A stretch of DNA of 64,000 bases. It comes from Simiduia sp. 21SJ11W-1 (GTDB lineage Bacteria > Pseudomonadota > Gammaproteobacteria > Pseudomonadales > Cellvibrionaceae). A program made the position numbers and the translations under genes. The stretch lies in NCBI RefSeq assembly GCF_024138675.1, contig NZ_CP090959.1:2015501-2079500 (forward strand), read 5' to 3'. Positions 1 to 8,908 of this stretch are shown piece by piece. The first letter of the stretch is position 1. Each line of letters starts with the position of its first letter. The notes under the pieces were generated by a model. The model had not been told where the DNA came from. It saw only the letters and a list, made by a program, of their open reading frames with translations, and searched no databases.

Positions 1-333
1 CTGTAGCTCGAGCGGCAACATCACATTCTCCAAGGCACTCAGGCCCGGCAACAGCTGGAAAGACTGGAACACAAAGCTCAGGGTTTTAGCCCTGAGCGCC
101 GCCCGGCCATCTTCGTCTAGCGCGTTCAGGTCTGCGCCATCTAGCAGAACCCGGCCCTCAGTGGGCACATCGAGGCCTGCCAGAATTCCCAGCAAGGTGG
201 ATTTACCGGAACCGGACGCCCCCACAATGGCCAAGCTGTCGCCCGCGCCTACAGTGAGGTTCACGCCGCGCAATATCGGCAAATCGCCCGCCAGGGTTTG
301 GACGGTTTTGTGAAGATTTTGCGCAACAATCAT
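1..333 (-). CDS. ABC transporter ATP-binding protein, YbbA/LolD type (3' end outside window)
   Basis: The first 111 codons of an ABC ATPase run from an ATG at 333 to the left edge, so the gene is cut by the window. The Walker A motif GASGSGKST lies at about residues 38-46, followed by LLGILAGLD, and the Q-loop is in [12 protein letters not shown]. This pattern is typical of the LolD/YbbA/MacB subgroup, which powers MacB-type or lipoprotein-release permeases. It is divergent from tesA, the classic ybbA-tesA arrangement, so YbbA is the likely identity. The signature motif and Walker B are not in view, so the exact subgroup is inferred. Confidence 0.85.
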   Translation of the reverse strand, partial: MIVAQNLHKTVQTLAGDLPILRGVNLTVGAGDSLAIVGASGSGKSTLLGILAGLDVPTEGRVLLDGADLNALDEDGRAALRAKTLSFVFQSFQLLPGLSALENVMLPLELQ

Positions 334-461
334 AAATACGACCTTGGTTGAGAGTTTTCGTTGTTTCAAAGTAAACGACAAATTGGGGGGTTTCAGCCCG
401 TGACGGTTGCAAAAACGGCGTAAATTTCGCACATTTAAGGCTCACACAGGCAGGTTATACG

Positions 462-1127
462 ATGCACTTTACCCTATCAGATTATCTTCCAAGCACCAGA
501 GCCTTGCTCGCAACGCTGGCACTGCTGGTCGCAACCGCCGCACACGCCACAGATACACCGCACTCACAGGCTAAGAATAAGCTGCTCGTTTTAGGCGACA
601 GCCTAAGCGCAGGTTATGGCCTGGCTGTTACGGAGCCCGGCTGGGTAGACTTACTGGATGAAGCCCTGCCAGCTACCCACATTGTAAACGCAAGCATTAG
701 CGGCGATACCCTGGCCGGCGGCCTTGCCAGGCTGCCACAGTTGTTGGCAATGCATAAACCCCGCTGGCTGCTGATTGAACTTGGCGGCAACGATGGCCTC
801 AGGGGCCATTCGCTGGCGGCCATTCGCGCGCAACTCACAGAGCTGATCACCCTCGGGCAAGCGGCCGATGCCCAAGTCCTGGTAATGGAGATGCGTATCC
901 CGCCCAATTATGGCAAACGCTATACCGAGAAATTTACTGCGCTTTTTGGCGAGCAAGCACACGTTAAGGGCGCAACCTTAATTCCGTTTTTCCTGGAAGA
1001 TATTGCGCTGCAAGATGGGATGATGCAGGGCGATGGCATACACCCAACGGCTGCCGCCCAACCGCTGATGCGCGACCAGGTGTTGGAATATCTGGCACCA
1101 CTTATGCAGGTGGCGCAAGATAGTTAA
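462..1127 (+). CDS. tesA: Arylesterase / acyl-CoA thioesterase I / lysophospholipase L1 (GDSL family)
   Basis: A 221-residue periplasmic SGNH hydrolase that cleaves thioesters and carboxylic or phospholipid esters. An N-terminal signal peptide of about 29 residues ends in AHA. Block I LGDSLSAGYG places the nucleophile at about Ser47. The oxyanion Gly and Asn (GGND) follow mid-protein, and the Asp-His pair is in DGIHPT near residue 190. It is transcribed away from the ybbA-like ATPase. Its last 26 bases overlap the 3' end of recJ on the other strand. Length and motifs match E. coli TesA; substrate preference cannot be read from sequence. Confidence 0.93.
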   Translation: MHFTLSDYLPSTRALLATLALLVATAAHATDTPHSQAKNKLLVLGDSLSAGYGLAVTEPGWVDLLDEALPATHIVNASISGDTLAGGLARLPQLLAMHKPRWLLIELGGNDGLRGHSLAAIRAQLTELITLGQAADAQVLVMEMRIPPNYGKRYTEKFTALFGEQAHVKGATLIPFFLEDIALQDGMMQGDGIHPTAAAQPLMRDQVLEYLAPLMQVAQDS

Positions 1128-2826
1128 TCAGTAGCTGCACATTGCGCTGGCCGCGAAACTCGTTGATATCGAGCTGGTAAACGGCAAACAGCTGCCGGGC
1201 AGCAGGCGCAGGCCAATGATCCAGATCAACATTAAATGCGATGGCATCCAGGCTTTGCTCAGGGCTTGCCACCGGCGACACCGTAAGCTTCAAGTGCTTA
1301 GCACCCACTATTCGCTGATTGTGAATAATAAACTCGCCTTGAAACGCAGGCTCGGGAAACTGCTGCCCCCAAGGGCCTGCCTCTGCCAGTTGTTGCGCGC
1401 GCTCTAGCGTAAAATCCTGTGGGTGCAATTCGCCATCTGTATAAATCACCGCTTGTAGGTCTGCATCAGTCAGCATGCTATCGCACACCTGCTCAAAGGC
1501 CTGCTGAAACGCACTGAAGTTTGCCTGGGTAATACTTAGGCCCGCCGCCATTGCATGGCCACCGAATTTAAGTACAAGCCCCGGGTGAGTGACGGCCACC
1601 CGATCGAGGGCGTCACGTAAATGCAGCCCCTTGATTGACCTGCCCGAACCCTTAAGGGTGCCGTCGCCGGCATCGGCAAATAACACGGTTGGCCTGTGGT
1701 AGCGCTCCTTGATTCTGGAGGCAAGAATGCCAATCACCCCTTGATGCCACTCTGGGTGATACAGGGCAATGGCTTTCGGCACCGCCGCTAATTGATCGAA
1801 TTCAGCCAGCGCCTGCTCGGCTTCTTTATGCATAGCCGATTCTATGGAGCGACGGTCACGGTTGAAGTCGTCGAGCTGCTGGGCAAGGCTCAAAGCCTGG
1901 CTGTAATCCTCTGCCAGCAGGCACTGAATGCCGAGCTGCATGTCATCAAGACGCCCGGCAGCATTTAATCTTGGCCCCACAGCAAACCCCATATCCGAGG
2001 CCTGCACGGCGGCCGGATTTCTACCGGCAACGGTTAAGAGCGCGGTAATACCCGGCCGGCAATGCCCTGCGCGTATGCGCTTTAGCCCCTGCTGCACGAG
2101 CAATCGGTTATTGGCATCAAGGGGCACCACGTCAGCCACAGTGCCGAGCGCCACCAAATCCAGAAAGTTCGCCATGTTCGGCATTGGCCGGCTGGCCGGG
2201 TTAAACCAGCCCTGTGCCTGAAGCAAGGCGCGGAGCTTACTCATCACATAAAAAATTACGCCAACACCGGCCAGGTTCTTACTGGGAAATTCACACCCCC
2301 GCTGATTGGGGTTCACTATGGCTGCAGCTTTCGGGGTTTGCTCACCGGGCAAATGGTGATCGGTAATCACAAGCGCAATACCCGCATCAAACACCGCCTG
2401 CGCGCCCTGGATACTGGAGATGCCGTTATCCACGGTAACAATCACATCAGGAACAAAGCCCTTTGCCACTTCCACGATTTCAGGCGTCAAGCCATAGCCA
2501 TAATCAAAGCGATTGGGCACCAGGAAATCCACCTGGCCTGCGCCCATGGCCCTTAGGGCCAATACCGCAAGCGCAGAGCTGGTGGCGCCATCTGCATCAA
2601 AATCACCCAGTATAAGAATCCGCTGATTGGCCTGCACCGCATGGGCGAGCACTTCGGCTGCATGCGCCAAGCCTTTCATTGCCGGCGGCAGCAACTGGTT
2701 AAGGCTGCGGGGCACACCGGCCTGGCTGGTTACGCCCCGGGCACAGTAGATCCGCTGAATCAGCGCTGGCACGCTGGAATCAAACTCTGCCTTGGCAAGA
2801 TCTGCCGTGCGCGCAACTACCTTCAT
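1102..2826 (-). CDS. recJ: Single-stranded-DNA-specific 5'-3' exonuclease RecJ
   Basis: A 574-residue DHH/DHHA1 nuclease acting in RecF-pathway recombination, base-excision and mismatch repair. Metal-binding motifs are visible: GDFDADG at 74-80, VDNG near 132, DHH at 156-158, and later the DHHA1-type GGHAMAAG. Length matches the usual 570-580 residues. The ATG at 2826 is the natural start. The gene is convergent with tesA (26-bp overlap) and divergent from the small cupin gene. It lies near xerD, dsbC, hom and thrC, an arrangement seen in pseudomonads. Confidence 0.95.
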   Translation of the reverse strand: MKVVARTADLAKAEFDSSVPALIQRIYCARGVTSQAGVPRSLNQLLPPAMKGLAHAAEVLAHAVQANQRILILGDFDADGATSSALAVLALRAMGAGQVDFLVPNRFDYGYGLTPEIVEVAKGFVPDVIVTVDNGISSIQGAQAVFDAGIALVITDHHLPGEQTPKAAAIVNPNQRGCEFPSKNLAGVGVIFYVMSKLRALLQAQGWFNPASRPMPNMANFLDLVALGTVADVVPLDANNRLLVQQGLKRIRAGHCRPGITALLTVAGRNPAAVQASDMGFAVGPRLNAAGRLDDMQLGIQCLLAEDYSQALSLAQQLDDFNRDRRSIESAMHKEAEQALAEFDQLAAVPKAIALYHPEWHQGVIGILASRIKERYHRPTVLFADAGDGTLKGSGRSIKGLHLRDALDRVAVTHPGLVLKFGGHAMAAGLSITQANFSAFQQAFEQVCDSMLTDADLQAVIYTDGELHPQDFTLERAQQLAEAGPWGQQFPEPAFQGEFIIHNQRIVGAKHLKLTVSPVASPEQSLDAIAFNVDLDHWPAPAARQLFAVYQLDINEFRGQRNVQLLINYLAPPA

Positions 2827-2944
2827 ATGCCCTACTCTACGCCGCTGTACTTTTTACAAGGCGCACAGCCTAACACGTTTGGGGCAATGCCCTGAACGGC
2901 CGCACCCACTACACTTAGCGCACACTTAAAACGGACCCACCACT

Positions 2945-3298
2945 ATGCCACTACTTAGAATCAAACCAGACCAGGGCGAGATCAGCCAGGCGCCTATCAG
3001 CGCAGCTAAATTACTTGCCGGCAGCCCCGTATCTAAAACCGCACACCAATTCACCAACATGGCCCACAACTTTCATTGCGGCATATGGGAATCTGATGCT
3101 GGGAAATGGACGCTTAATTACACAGAAGATGAGTTTTGTTACATCATCGATGGCAGCGCCATTATTGAAGATGAACAAGGCCTAAAGGAAACCGTTAACA
3201 AGGGCGATGCATTTGTAATTCCCGCAGGCTTTAAAGGCACCTGGGAAACCCTTGGGCAGGTACAAAAATATTATGCGATTTACGAAGCAGCGCAATGA
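2945..3298 (+). CDS. Small cupin-fold protein (Cupin_3/DUF861-like)
   Basis: A 117-residue single-domain cupin. The segment from GIWESDAGKWTLNY through DEFCYIIDGSAIIEDEQG and KGDAFVIPAGFKGTWE follows the Cupin_3 pattern with its conserved WE and PAGFxGTW core. Family members include ureidoglycolate-lyase-like and ethanolamine-utilisation EutQ-like proteins, but no substrate can be assigned here. It is a single gene divergent from recJ, and its last 19 bases overlap the 3' end of the thioesterase gene on the other strand. Fold confident, function unknown. Confidence 0.8.
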   Translation: MPLLRIKPDQGEISQAPISAAKLLAGSPVSKTAHQFTNMAHNFHCGIWESDAGKWTLNYTEDEFCYIIDGSAIIEDEQGLKETVNKGDAFVIPAGFKGTWETLGQVQKYYAIYEAAQ

Positions 3299-3729
3299 CG
3301 GGCGTTGCGCCTTGCTTGGGCTTCGCGCCAGCGGCGTTGTTGCACTTGGGTTTCTGGCTCAAGCTTAGGCACTGCGGTAGGTTTACCGTTGGCATCTACC
3401 GCCACCATAGTGAAATAGCTGGTGTTAGTGTGGCGCAGAGTGCCGGTTTGGAGGCACTCTGCGATCACACGGATGCCAATTTCCATTGAGCTGTTGCCGG
3501 TATAATTCACCGACGCCAAAAGCGTTAAAAGCTCGCCAATGGCCACCGGCTCTTTGAACAACACATTGTCTACAGAAAGTGTAACCACGTAACTGCCGCT
3601 ATAGCGAATAGCGGCAGTGTAAGCCACTTTATCCAGCAGCTTAAGCAGCTCGCCCCCGTGCATTTTGCCACCGAAATTGCTCATCTCGGGTGTCACCAGC
3701 ACAGACATTTCCGTAGTGTGTGATCGCAT
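3280..3729 (-). CDS. Acyl-CoA thioesterase, hotdog fold (YciA/BFIT family)
   Basis: A 149-residue hotdog-fold thioesterase that probably hydrolyses acyl-CoA in the cytoplasm. Typical features are GGKMHGGELLKLLDKVAYTA with the catalytic acidic residue in LLDKVA, the strand VTLSVDNVLFKEPV, and a TGNSSMEIGIRV segment. The C-terminal end is arginine-rich and charged. It lies 20 bp downstream of thrC on the same strand, so it could be read through from hom-thrC. Convergent overlap with the cupin gene. Chain-length specificity is unknown. Confidence 0.87.
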   Translation of the reverse strand: MRSHTTEMSVLVTPEMSNFGGKMHGGELLKLLDKVAYTAAIRYSGSYVVTLSVDNVLFKEPVAIGELLTLLASVNYTGNSSMEIGIRVIAECLQTGTLRHTNTSYFTMVAVDANGKPTAVPKLEPETQVQQRRWREAQARRNARHCAAS

Positions 3730-3749
3730 AATAGCGCTCCGTTTTCGGC

Positions 3750-5147
3750 CTAGGCGCGAATGTTCTTTGCGACAAATTGCTGTACGGCGGCGGTATCATT
3801 TTCCAGCACATCGTATTGCTCTTTGCGCTCAAACAAATCCGCCATGTGTGGCGGCAATGCAGGCTCCACATGCCGGGTGGCCTGTTTTACCGCCTCCGGA
3901 AACTTGGCCGGGTGCGCCGTTGCCAAACACACCATGGGCGTGTGCGTATTCTTGCGTTTAACCCTTGCCGCCTCTACGCCAATGGCCGTGTGAGGATCCA
4001 ACAGATAGCCTGTTTGCTCATACACCTGCCCGATGATACGGGTCATGGCTTGGTCGTCTAAACGATGACTGCTGAACAGTTCGCGGGCCTTGGCCAGCGC
4101 AGCATCAGACAGCGTCATCGCGCCCGACTTAAACTCTTCCATTAGCCCGCTAATGGCTGCCCCGTCGCGATCGTATAAGTCGAACAACAAGCGCTCAAAG
4201 TTGCTGGACACCATGATATCCATACTTGGCGACAAACTATGCACCAGCGGCTTTTTAGAGTGGTCATTGTCACTGATACAGCGATGAAGAATGTCGTTGG
4301 CATTGGTGGCAATAATCAGCTGCTCAATGGGTAAGCCCATTTTTGAAGCGAGGTAGCCTGCAAAAATGTCACCAAAATTACCCGTGGGCACAGAGAAAGA
4401 CACAGGCCGATGCGGGCCACCCAATGCCAGCGCTGCATAAAAGTAATAAACAATCTGGGCCATAATGCGCGCCCAGTTAATAGAGTTTACTGCCACCAGC
4501 TGGCGACCTTCCGGCAAGAAGGATTGATTGGCAAAACTTGCCTTAACCATATTCTGGCAATCATCAAAGTTGCCTTTAAGCGCAATGTTATGCACATTGG
4601 GCGCCAGCACCGATGTCATTTGCTTGCGCTGCACTTCTGACACCCGCTCGTGCGGGTGCAGAATAAAGATGTCGATATTATCGCAGCGGCTACAGCCTTC
4701 AATGGCAGCCGATCCGGTATCGCCGGAGGTGGCGCCCATCACAACCACTTTCTGGTTGCGCTTGGCCAAAATATGATCCAGCAAGTGCCCTAGAAATTGC
4801 AGTGCGAAATCTTTAAAGGCAAGGGTTGGGCCCTGAAACAATTCCAGCACCCATTCGTTGTGCCCGGTTTGAACCATCGGCGCTATCGCATCGTGGCGAA
4901 AGCTCGCATAAGCTTTATCAATAATTGCCTTAAGCTCTGTGTCGGTTAGCTCACCGTCAACAAAGGGCTTAATAATTTCAAAGGCCAATGCCTGGTAAGA
5001 CAAGCCCGCCCAGCTGGCGATGGTTTCTTTGCTGAAATGGGGCAAGGTTTCCGGCACATACAGGCCACCATCTGAGGCCAGGCCCGTTAATACGGCTTCT
5101 TCAAAAGACAGCGCCGGAGCCTGCCCGCGGGTACTAATAAATTTCAC
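3750..5147 (-). CDS. thrC: Threonine synthase
   Basis: PLP enzyme converting O-phosphohomoserine to threonine, 465 residues. The start chosen is the GTG at 5147, giving the usual N-terminus MKFISTRGQAP, with GGA seven bases upstream. A TTG at 5159 would add four residues. The PLP lysine is in LAFKDFALQ (about Lys112) and the phosphate-binding region in GATSGDTGSAA. SVPTGNFGDIFAGY is also diagnostic. It follows hom by a short gap, forming a hom-thrC operon that takes aspartate semialdehyde to threonine. No attenuator-like leader peptide was seen upstream of hom. Confidence 0.95.
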   Translation of the reverse strand: MKFISTRGQAPALSFEEAVLTGLASDGGLYVPETLPHFSKETIASWAGLSYQALAFEIIKPFVDGELTDTELKAIIDKAYASFRHDAIAPMVQTGHNEWVLELFQGPTLAFKDFALQFLGHLLDHILAKRNQKVVVMGATSGDTGSAAIEGCSRCDNIDIFILHPHERVSEVQRKQMTSVLAPNVHNIALKGNFDDCQNMVKASFANQSFLPEGRQLVAVNSINWARIMAQIVYYFYAALALGGPHRPVSFSVPTGNFGDIFAGYLASKMGLPIEQLIIATNANDILHRCISDNDHSKKPLVHSLSPSMDIMVSSNFERLLFDLYDRDGAAISGLMEEFKSGAMTLSDAALAKARELFSSHRLDDQAMTRIIGQVYEQTGYLLDPHTAIGVEAARVKRKNTHTPMVCLATAHPAKFPEAVKQATRHVEPALPPHMADLFERKEQYDVLENDTAAVQQFVAKNIRA

Positions 5148-5170
5148 AATCGGTTCCAATAATTTGCGGT

Positions 5171-6472
5171 TTAGCCCAAGCTTTCAACACGAATGTGTAC
5201 AACATCGCCATGAATCACAGGTAAGGCTTCTATTTTTTCAATGGCAGACATCAGCTGGTGTTCGATGGCACGGCTGGTTAACAAAATTAACGGCACTTGT
5301 GGCGCGTCTTGCTGGGGTTCTTTTTGAATTAATGCCTCAACACTGATGTTGGCCTCTGCAAGAATGGTAGACACTTGCGCGAGTACTCCGGGGCGATCTT
5401 CGGCCACCATGCGCAGGTAATAGGCAGTTTCCACTTGCTCCATGGGCAGCATGTTGGGGGTTTGATCTGCCGCATTGTGAAACGCCAGTGGTGCAACTCC
5501 GGCACCGCCCTGGGCGCAACTGCGCGCAACATCTACAACATCCGCAATTACCGCCGAGGCTGTGGGCTCGGCGCCGGCACCGGCGCCGTAATACAGGGTT
5601 GGGCCTACGGCGTCGCCTTTAACCAATACGGCGTTCATCACGCCATCTACATTGGCAATTAAACGCTTGGCAGGAATCATGGTGGGGTGCACACGCAATT
5701 CAATGCCGGCGGCTGTTTGGCGCGCAATGCCCAGGTGTTTGATGCGGTAACCCAGCTCCTGAGCGTAATCCACATCTTCGGGTGCGATATTGCTGATACC
5801 TTCGGTGAATACCTTGTCGAACTGCAGCGGAATGCCAAAAGCCAAAGACGCAAGAATAACCAGCTTGTGCGCGGCATCGATGCCTTCAACATCAAAGGTT
5901 GGGTCTGCCTCGGCGTAACCGAGGGCCTGGGCTTCTTTTAGCACATCCTCAAAGGCGCGGCCTTTATCGCGCATTTCGGTGAGGATAAAGTTGCCCGTGC
6001 CGTTAATAATGCCGGCCAGCCACTCAACCTTGTTGGCAGACAAGCCTTCGCGCAGCGCTTTAATAATAGGTATACCACCGGCTACGGCGGCTTCAAACAT
6101 CACTTGCACACCCGCTTCTTTGGCGCGCGCGAAAATTTCGTTGCCGTGCTCTGCAATCAGCGCCTTGTTGGCGGTGACCACATGCTTGCCCTGGGCTATG
6201 GCTTCAAGCACCAGGTCTTTCGCAACTGTGGTGCCGCCGATGAGCTCAACCAGCACATCCACCTCAGGGTTGCGGGCTACCTCGAAGATATCGGCAACGC
6301 GGGCTACCCCACCCAAATCACAGGCGGGGTTTTCACGGCGAGCCCCTACCTGAATAATGTTAATTTCTACACCGGCTCGTGCGTTTATTTCGCGCTTATT
6401 TCGCGTCAACACGTTAAACGTGCCACTTCCTACTGTACCTAGGCCACAAATGCCTACTTTCACCGGTTTCAA
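5171..6472 (-). CDS. hom: Homoserine dehydrogenase
   Basis: A 433-residue NAD(P)-dependent enzyme reducing aspartate semialdehyde to homoserine. The Rossmann motif GICGLGTVGSG is at residues 8-17. The signature NGTGNFILTEM followed by LGYAEADPTFDVEGIDAAHKL carries the catalytic Asp and Lys region. A C-terminal ACT domain (about 350-430, starting YYLRMVAEDRPGVLAQV) suggests threonine feedback inhibition, as in monofunctional bacterial enzymes. The start is TTG at 6472, with AGGA seven bases upstream. First gene of hom-thrC. Confidence 0.95.
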   Translation of the reverse strand: MKPVKVGICGLGTVGSGTFNVLTRNKREINARAGVEINIIQVGARRENPACDLGGVARVADIFEVARNPEVDVLVELIGGTTVAKDLVLEAIAQGKHVVTANKALIAEHGNEIFARAKEAGVQVMFEAAVAGGIPIIKALREGLSANKVEWLAGIINGTGNFILTEMRDKGRAFEDVLKEAQALGYAEADPTFDVEGIDAAHKLVILASLAFGIPLQFDKVFTEGISNIAPEDVDYAQELGYRIKHLGIARQTAAGIELRVHPTMIPAKRLIANVDGVMNAVLVKGDAVGPTLYYGAGAGAEPTASAVIADVVDVARSCAQGGAGVAPLAFHNAADQTPNMLPMEQVETAYYLRMVAEDRPGVLAQVSTILAEANISVEALIQKEPQQDAPQVPLILLTSRAIEHQLMSAIEKIEALPVIHGDVVHIRVESLG

Positions 6473-6638
6473 AATAACTTCCTCTGAATGGCATAAAGCA
6501 CAACCAAACGTTGCGCCAGTTTAAGACTTTGCTGTTTATTCTTGCAAAAGGACGGCAACCTTACTGATACCGGCGAAGGCTGTCAATCGGGGCTTTGGGG
6601 CCTTTCGCGCAAGGTTTGGGAGCAGGCTTGAGAAAGAA

Positions 6639-6661
6639 CGCGCCGCCAGACAGGCGGCGCG
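6639..6661 (-). terminator. Rho-independent terminator after dsbC
   Basis: A perfect 9-bp GC-only stem (6639-6647 with 6653-6661, 5-base loop) lies directly downstream of the dsbC stop codon. On the minus strand it is followed by a T-rich tail (TTCTTTCT). It separates dsbC from hom, so hom is probably transcribed from its own promoter. Confidence 0.75.
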
Positions 6662-6665
6662 GAAA

Positions 6666-7430
6666 TCACGATTCCAGACCGATCGCCTTGATCAGTTCTG
6701 GCGCCGGGCGATAACCGGAAATCAGCTCGCCGTTAGTGAGAAAAATAGCCGGGGTGCCGCGTACACCCAGCTCGCCGCCCAAGCGGTACTGCGCATCGAT
6801 GGGGTTATTCTTACAAACTTCTCCGGTGACATTTTGGCCATTTTTTAACCGCGTAAGGGTTTCCGTTGGGGTATCTGAACACCAGGCGCGCGCCAGCTTG
6901 TTGTAAGATTCAGAGCGCAAACCCGCGCGCGGATACGCCAGGTAGCGTACCTCTATGCCTGCATCATTAAGCGCCGGCACTTCGCGGTGCAACTTGCGGC
7001 AATAGCCGCAGTCGACATCGGTAAAAACGTAGATAGACGCGCGTGTTTTGCCCTTGGCTGGAAACACAATCATCTCGGCTGCATCTTGCGCGGCTAATAA
7101 GGGCGCACGCTCAGACTGGCGGGCTTGCTCAGCCACATTGACGAGCTTTTGGCCTTCCACCCGATAAAGATCGCCTGCCACCAGGTACTCACCGGTGGCA
7201 TCGGTATAGAGCACGGGGCCGTTATCAAGGCTTACGGCATAGATGCCTGAAAAGGGGCCATTGGTAACGCTGGTGACTGCCATATGGGGAATGGCTGCGG
7301 CCACTTTCGCCTTCAGGCGTGCCTCAACCTCTGGAGTAACCTTGGCCACACCGGTGGCGGCCTGCGCAAAAGCACCACTGCTAAAGGCCATTGCGGCGGC
7401 CAGAAATGCAGAGGACAACAATTTAACCAT
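6666..7430 (-). CDS. dsbC: Thiol:disulfide interchange protein DsbC (periplasmic disulfide isomerase)
   Basis: A 254-residue periplasmic protein that reshuffles wrong disulfides and is normally kept reduced by DsbD. The signal peptide is about residues 1-22 (ends AFA). An N-terminal dimerisation domain is followed by a thioredoxin-like domain with CGYC at 141-144 and the cis-Pro region GTPAIF near the end. A second Cys pair (AWCSD and EVCKN) matches the structural disulfide of DsbC. It lies between xerD and hom, the usual order in pseudomonads. Terminated by the hairpin at 6639-6661. Confidence 0.94.
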   Translation of the reverse strand: MVKLLSSAFLAAAMAFSSGAFAQAATGVAKVTPEVEARLKAKVAAAIPHMAVTSVTNGPFSGIYAVSLDNGPVLYTDATGEYLVAGDLYRVEGQKLVNVAEQARQSERAPLLAAQDAAEMIVFPAKGKTRASIYVFTDVDCGYCRKLHREVPALNDAGIEVRYLAYPRAGLRSESYNKLARAWCSDTPTETLTRLKNGQNVTGEVCKNNPIDAQYRLGGELGVRGTPAIFLTNGELISGYRPAPELIKAIGLES

Positions 7431-7528
7431 GGGTAATTCCTTATTGTTAATACAGCGTTAGGCGATCATAACCTATGCCTTGAAGAGTTACAGTGTACTG
7501 TTGTTCACTTTTACGACCAACCGATCCA

Positions 7529-8404
7529 CTACCCCCTTGGATGGTGCAACTGGTGCAATTGTTTCATACGCGCCTGGGCGACGTGGGTATAGATTTGCGT
7601 GGTAGACAAGTCGCTATGCCCCAGTAGCATCTGCACCACCCTGAGATCCGCACCATGATTTAACAGGTGGGTGGCAAAGGCGTGGCGCAGTGTATGGGGC
7701 GACAAGGGCTTTTCGATTCCGGCCACCTTGGCCCAGTGTTTAATGCGATACCAAAAGGTTTGCCGGGTCATTTGCTGGGCGCGCGCGCTTGGAAATAACA
7801 CCTCGCTCTGCCCACCCGCCAGCAGTGCACCGCGCGCGCTGCGCACATAGTGCTCAAGCCAGTAAATTGCCTCGGCGCCCAAGGGCACCAGTCGCTCTTT
7901 TGAACCCTTGCCAAATACCCGCACCACGCCTTGACGCAAATTAACCTGTGAAAGGGTAAGCCCCACAAGCTCCGATACCCGAAGCCCCGTGGCGTAGAGC
8001 ACCTCAAGCATGCAGCGATCGCGCTGGCCAATGGGGTCTTCAACATCCGGTGCGGCAAGCAGCGCCTCTACGTCGGCCTCGGTCAGCGTTTTGGGCAATG
8101 GCCGGCCGAGTTTGGGGCTATCTATATGGGCCGCTGGGTCCAGCTTTATGCGCCCTTCGCGCAGCCAGTAACCGTAAAAGCTTCGCCAACACGAGAGCTG
8201 GCGCGATACCGACCGGGCACTTGCGCCCTGCTCAAACCGCCCACCTAAGTAGGCCTGCAATTCTGACGCTGTTTTGGTGAGCAGCGTCTCAGCCGGGGCA
8301 CCGGCTGCAAGGCTTTGCAAGTCGCGCCGGTAGGCTGCGAGCGTGTGATCGCTCAGGCCCTTTTCCATCCACAGCGCATCCAGGTATTGATCGATAATGC
8401 TCAC
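7529..8404 (-). CDS. xerD: Site-specific tyrosine recombinase XerD
   Basis: A 291-residue recombinase that works with XerC at dif to resolve chromosome dimers. It has an N-terminal SAM-like core-binding domain and a C-terminal catalytic domain. Catalytic residues: Arg in TGLRVSEL, Lys in GKGSKERLVPLG, HTLRHAFATHLL (His-x-x-Arg), His in LGHSDLSTTQIYTHV with the nucleophile Tyr. The GTG start at 8404 has GGAGGGG just upstream. XerD rather than XerC is supported by length and by the adjacent dsbC-hom-thrC order. No dif site was seen in this window. Confidence 0.93.
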   Translation of the reverse strand: MSIIDQYLDALWMEKGLSDHTLAAYRRDLQSLAAGAPAETLLTKTASELQAYLGGRFEQGASARSVSRQLSCWRSFYGYWLREGRIKLDPAAHIDSPKLGRPLPKTLTEADVEALLAAPDVEDPIGQRDRCMLEVLYATGLRVSELVGLTLSQVNLRQGVVRVFGKGSKERLVPLGAEAIYWLEHYVRSARGALLAGGQSEVLFPSARAQQMTRQTFWYRIKHWAKVAGIEKPLSPHTLRHAFATHLLNHGADLRVVQMLLGHSDLSTTQIYTHVAQARMKQLHQLHHPRG

Positions 8405-8460
8405 TTATCCCCTCCAACAATACCCCAGCATAAGCGCCGGGCATTTTCGTGCAAGCATAA

Positions 8461-8485
8461 AAAAACCGGCCAATGGCCGGTTTTT
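8461..8485 (-). terminator. Terminator downstream of rplS
   Basis: A perfect 11-bp stem (8461-8471 with 8475-8485, loop AAT) has a GC core flanked by A and T runs. It ends the rpsP-rimM-trmD-rplS operon on the minus strand, and its symmetry could also stop plus-strand transcription. Read-through into xerD is therefore unlikely. Confidence 0.85.
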
Positions 8486-8501
8486 CAAGAAGCACTCACA
8501 C

Positions 8502-8852
8502 TTAGTTGAGTTTTTCTTTAATACGCGCAGCTTTACCAGCCAGGTCACGCAAGTAGTACAGCTTGGCCTGACGAACATCACCACGACGCTTAACAGACAC
8601 TGAATCTACCAGCGGGCTGTGCAGCTGGAAGGTACGCTCAACACCCACACCGTAAGAAATCTTACGCACGGTGAATGCAGAGTTCAGGCCACGGTTACGC
8701 TTGCCAATTACAACGCCTTCAAAGGCCTGCAAACGGCTGCGATCGCCTTCTTTAACTTTAACCTGAACCACAACGGTATCACCGGGTGCAAACTCAGGAA
8801 CCTCTTTCTTCAACTGTTCGTTTTCGAGGGCTTGGATAATCTTGTTAGTCAT
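8502..8852 (-). CDS. rplS: 50S ribosomal protein L19
   Basis: A 116-residue protein of the 50S subunit at the 30S interface. Typical sequences are [44 protein letters not shown] and [16 protein letters not shown]. The ATG at 8852 has GGAG at ideal spacing; a TTG four codons earlier is unlikely. Last gene of the rpsP-rimM-trmD-rplS operon, followed by a strong terminator. Confidence 0.97.
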   Translation of the reverse strand: MTNKIIQALENEQLKKEVPEFAPGDTVVVQVKVKEGDRSRLQAFEGVVIGKRNRGLNSAFTVRKISYGVGVERTFQLHSPLVDSVSVKRRGDVRQAKLYYLRDLAGKAARIKEKLN

Positions 8853-8908
8853 GTCTTTCTCCAAATTAACAAGTGTGTAGCTTCACAGCTAGAATGGAAA
8901 ACCCGGTA

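Noticed and set aside
6473-6638. Possible threonine attenuator upstream of hom
   Set aside because: No leader peptide with Thr/Ile codons and no terminator-antiterminator pair; only the dsbC terminator is present.
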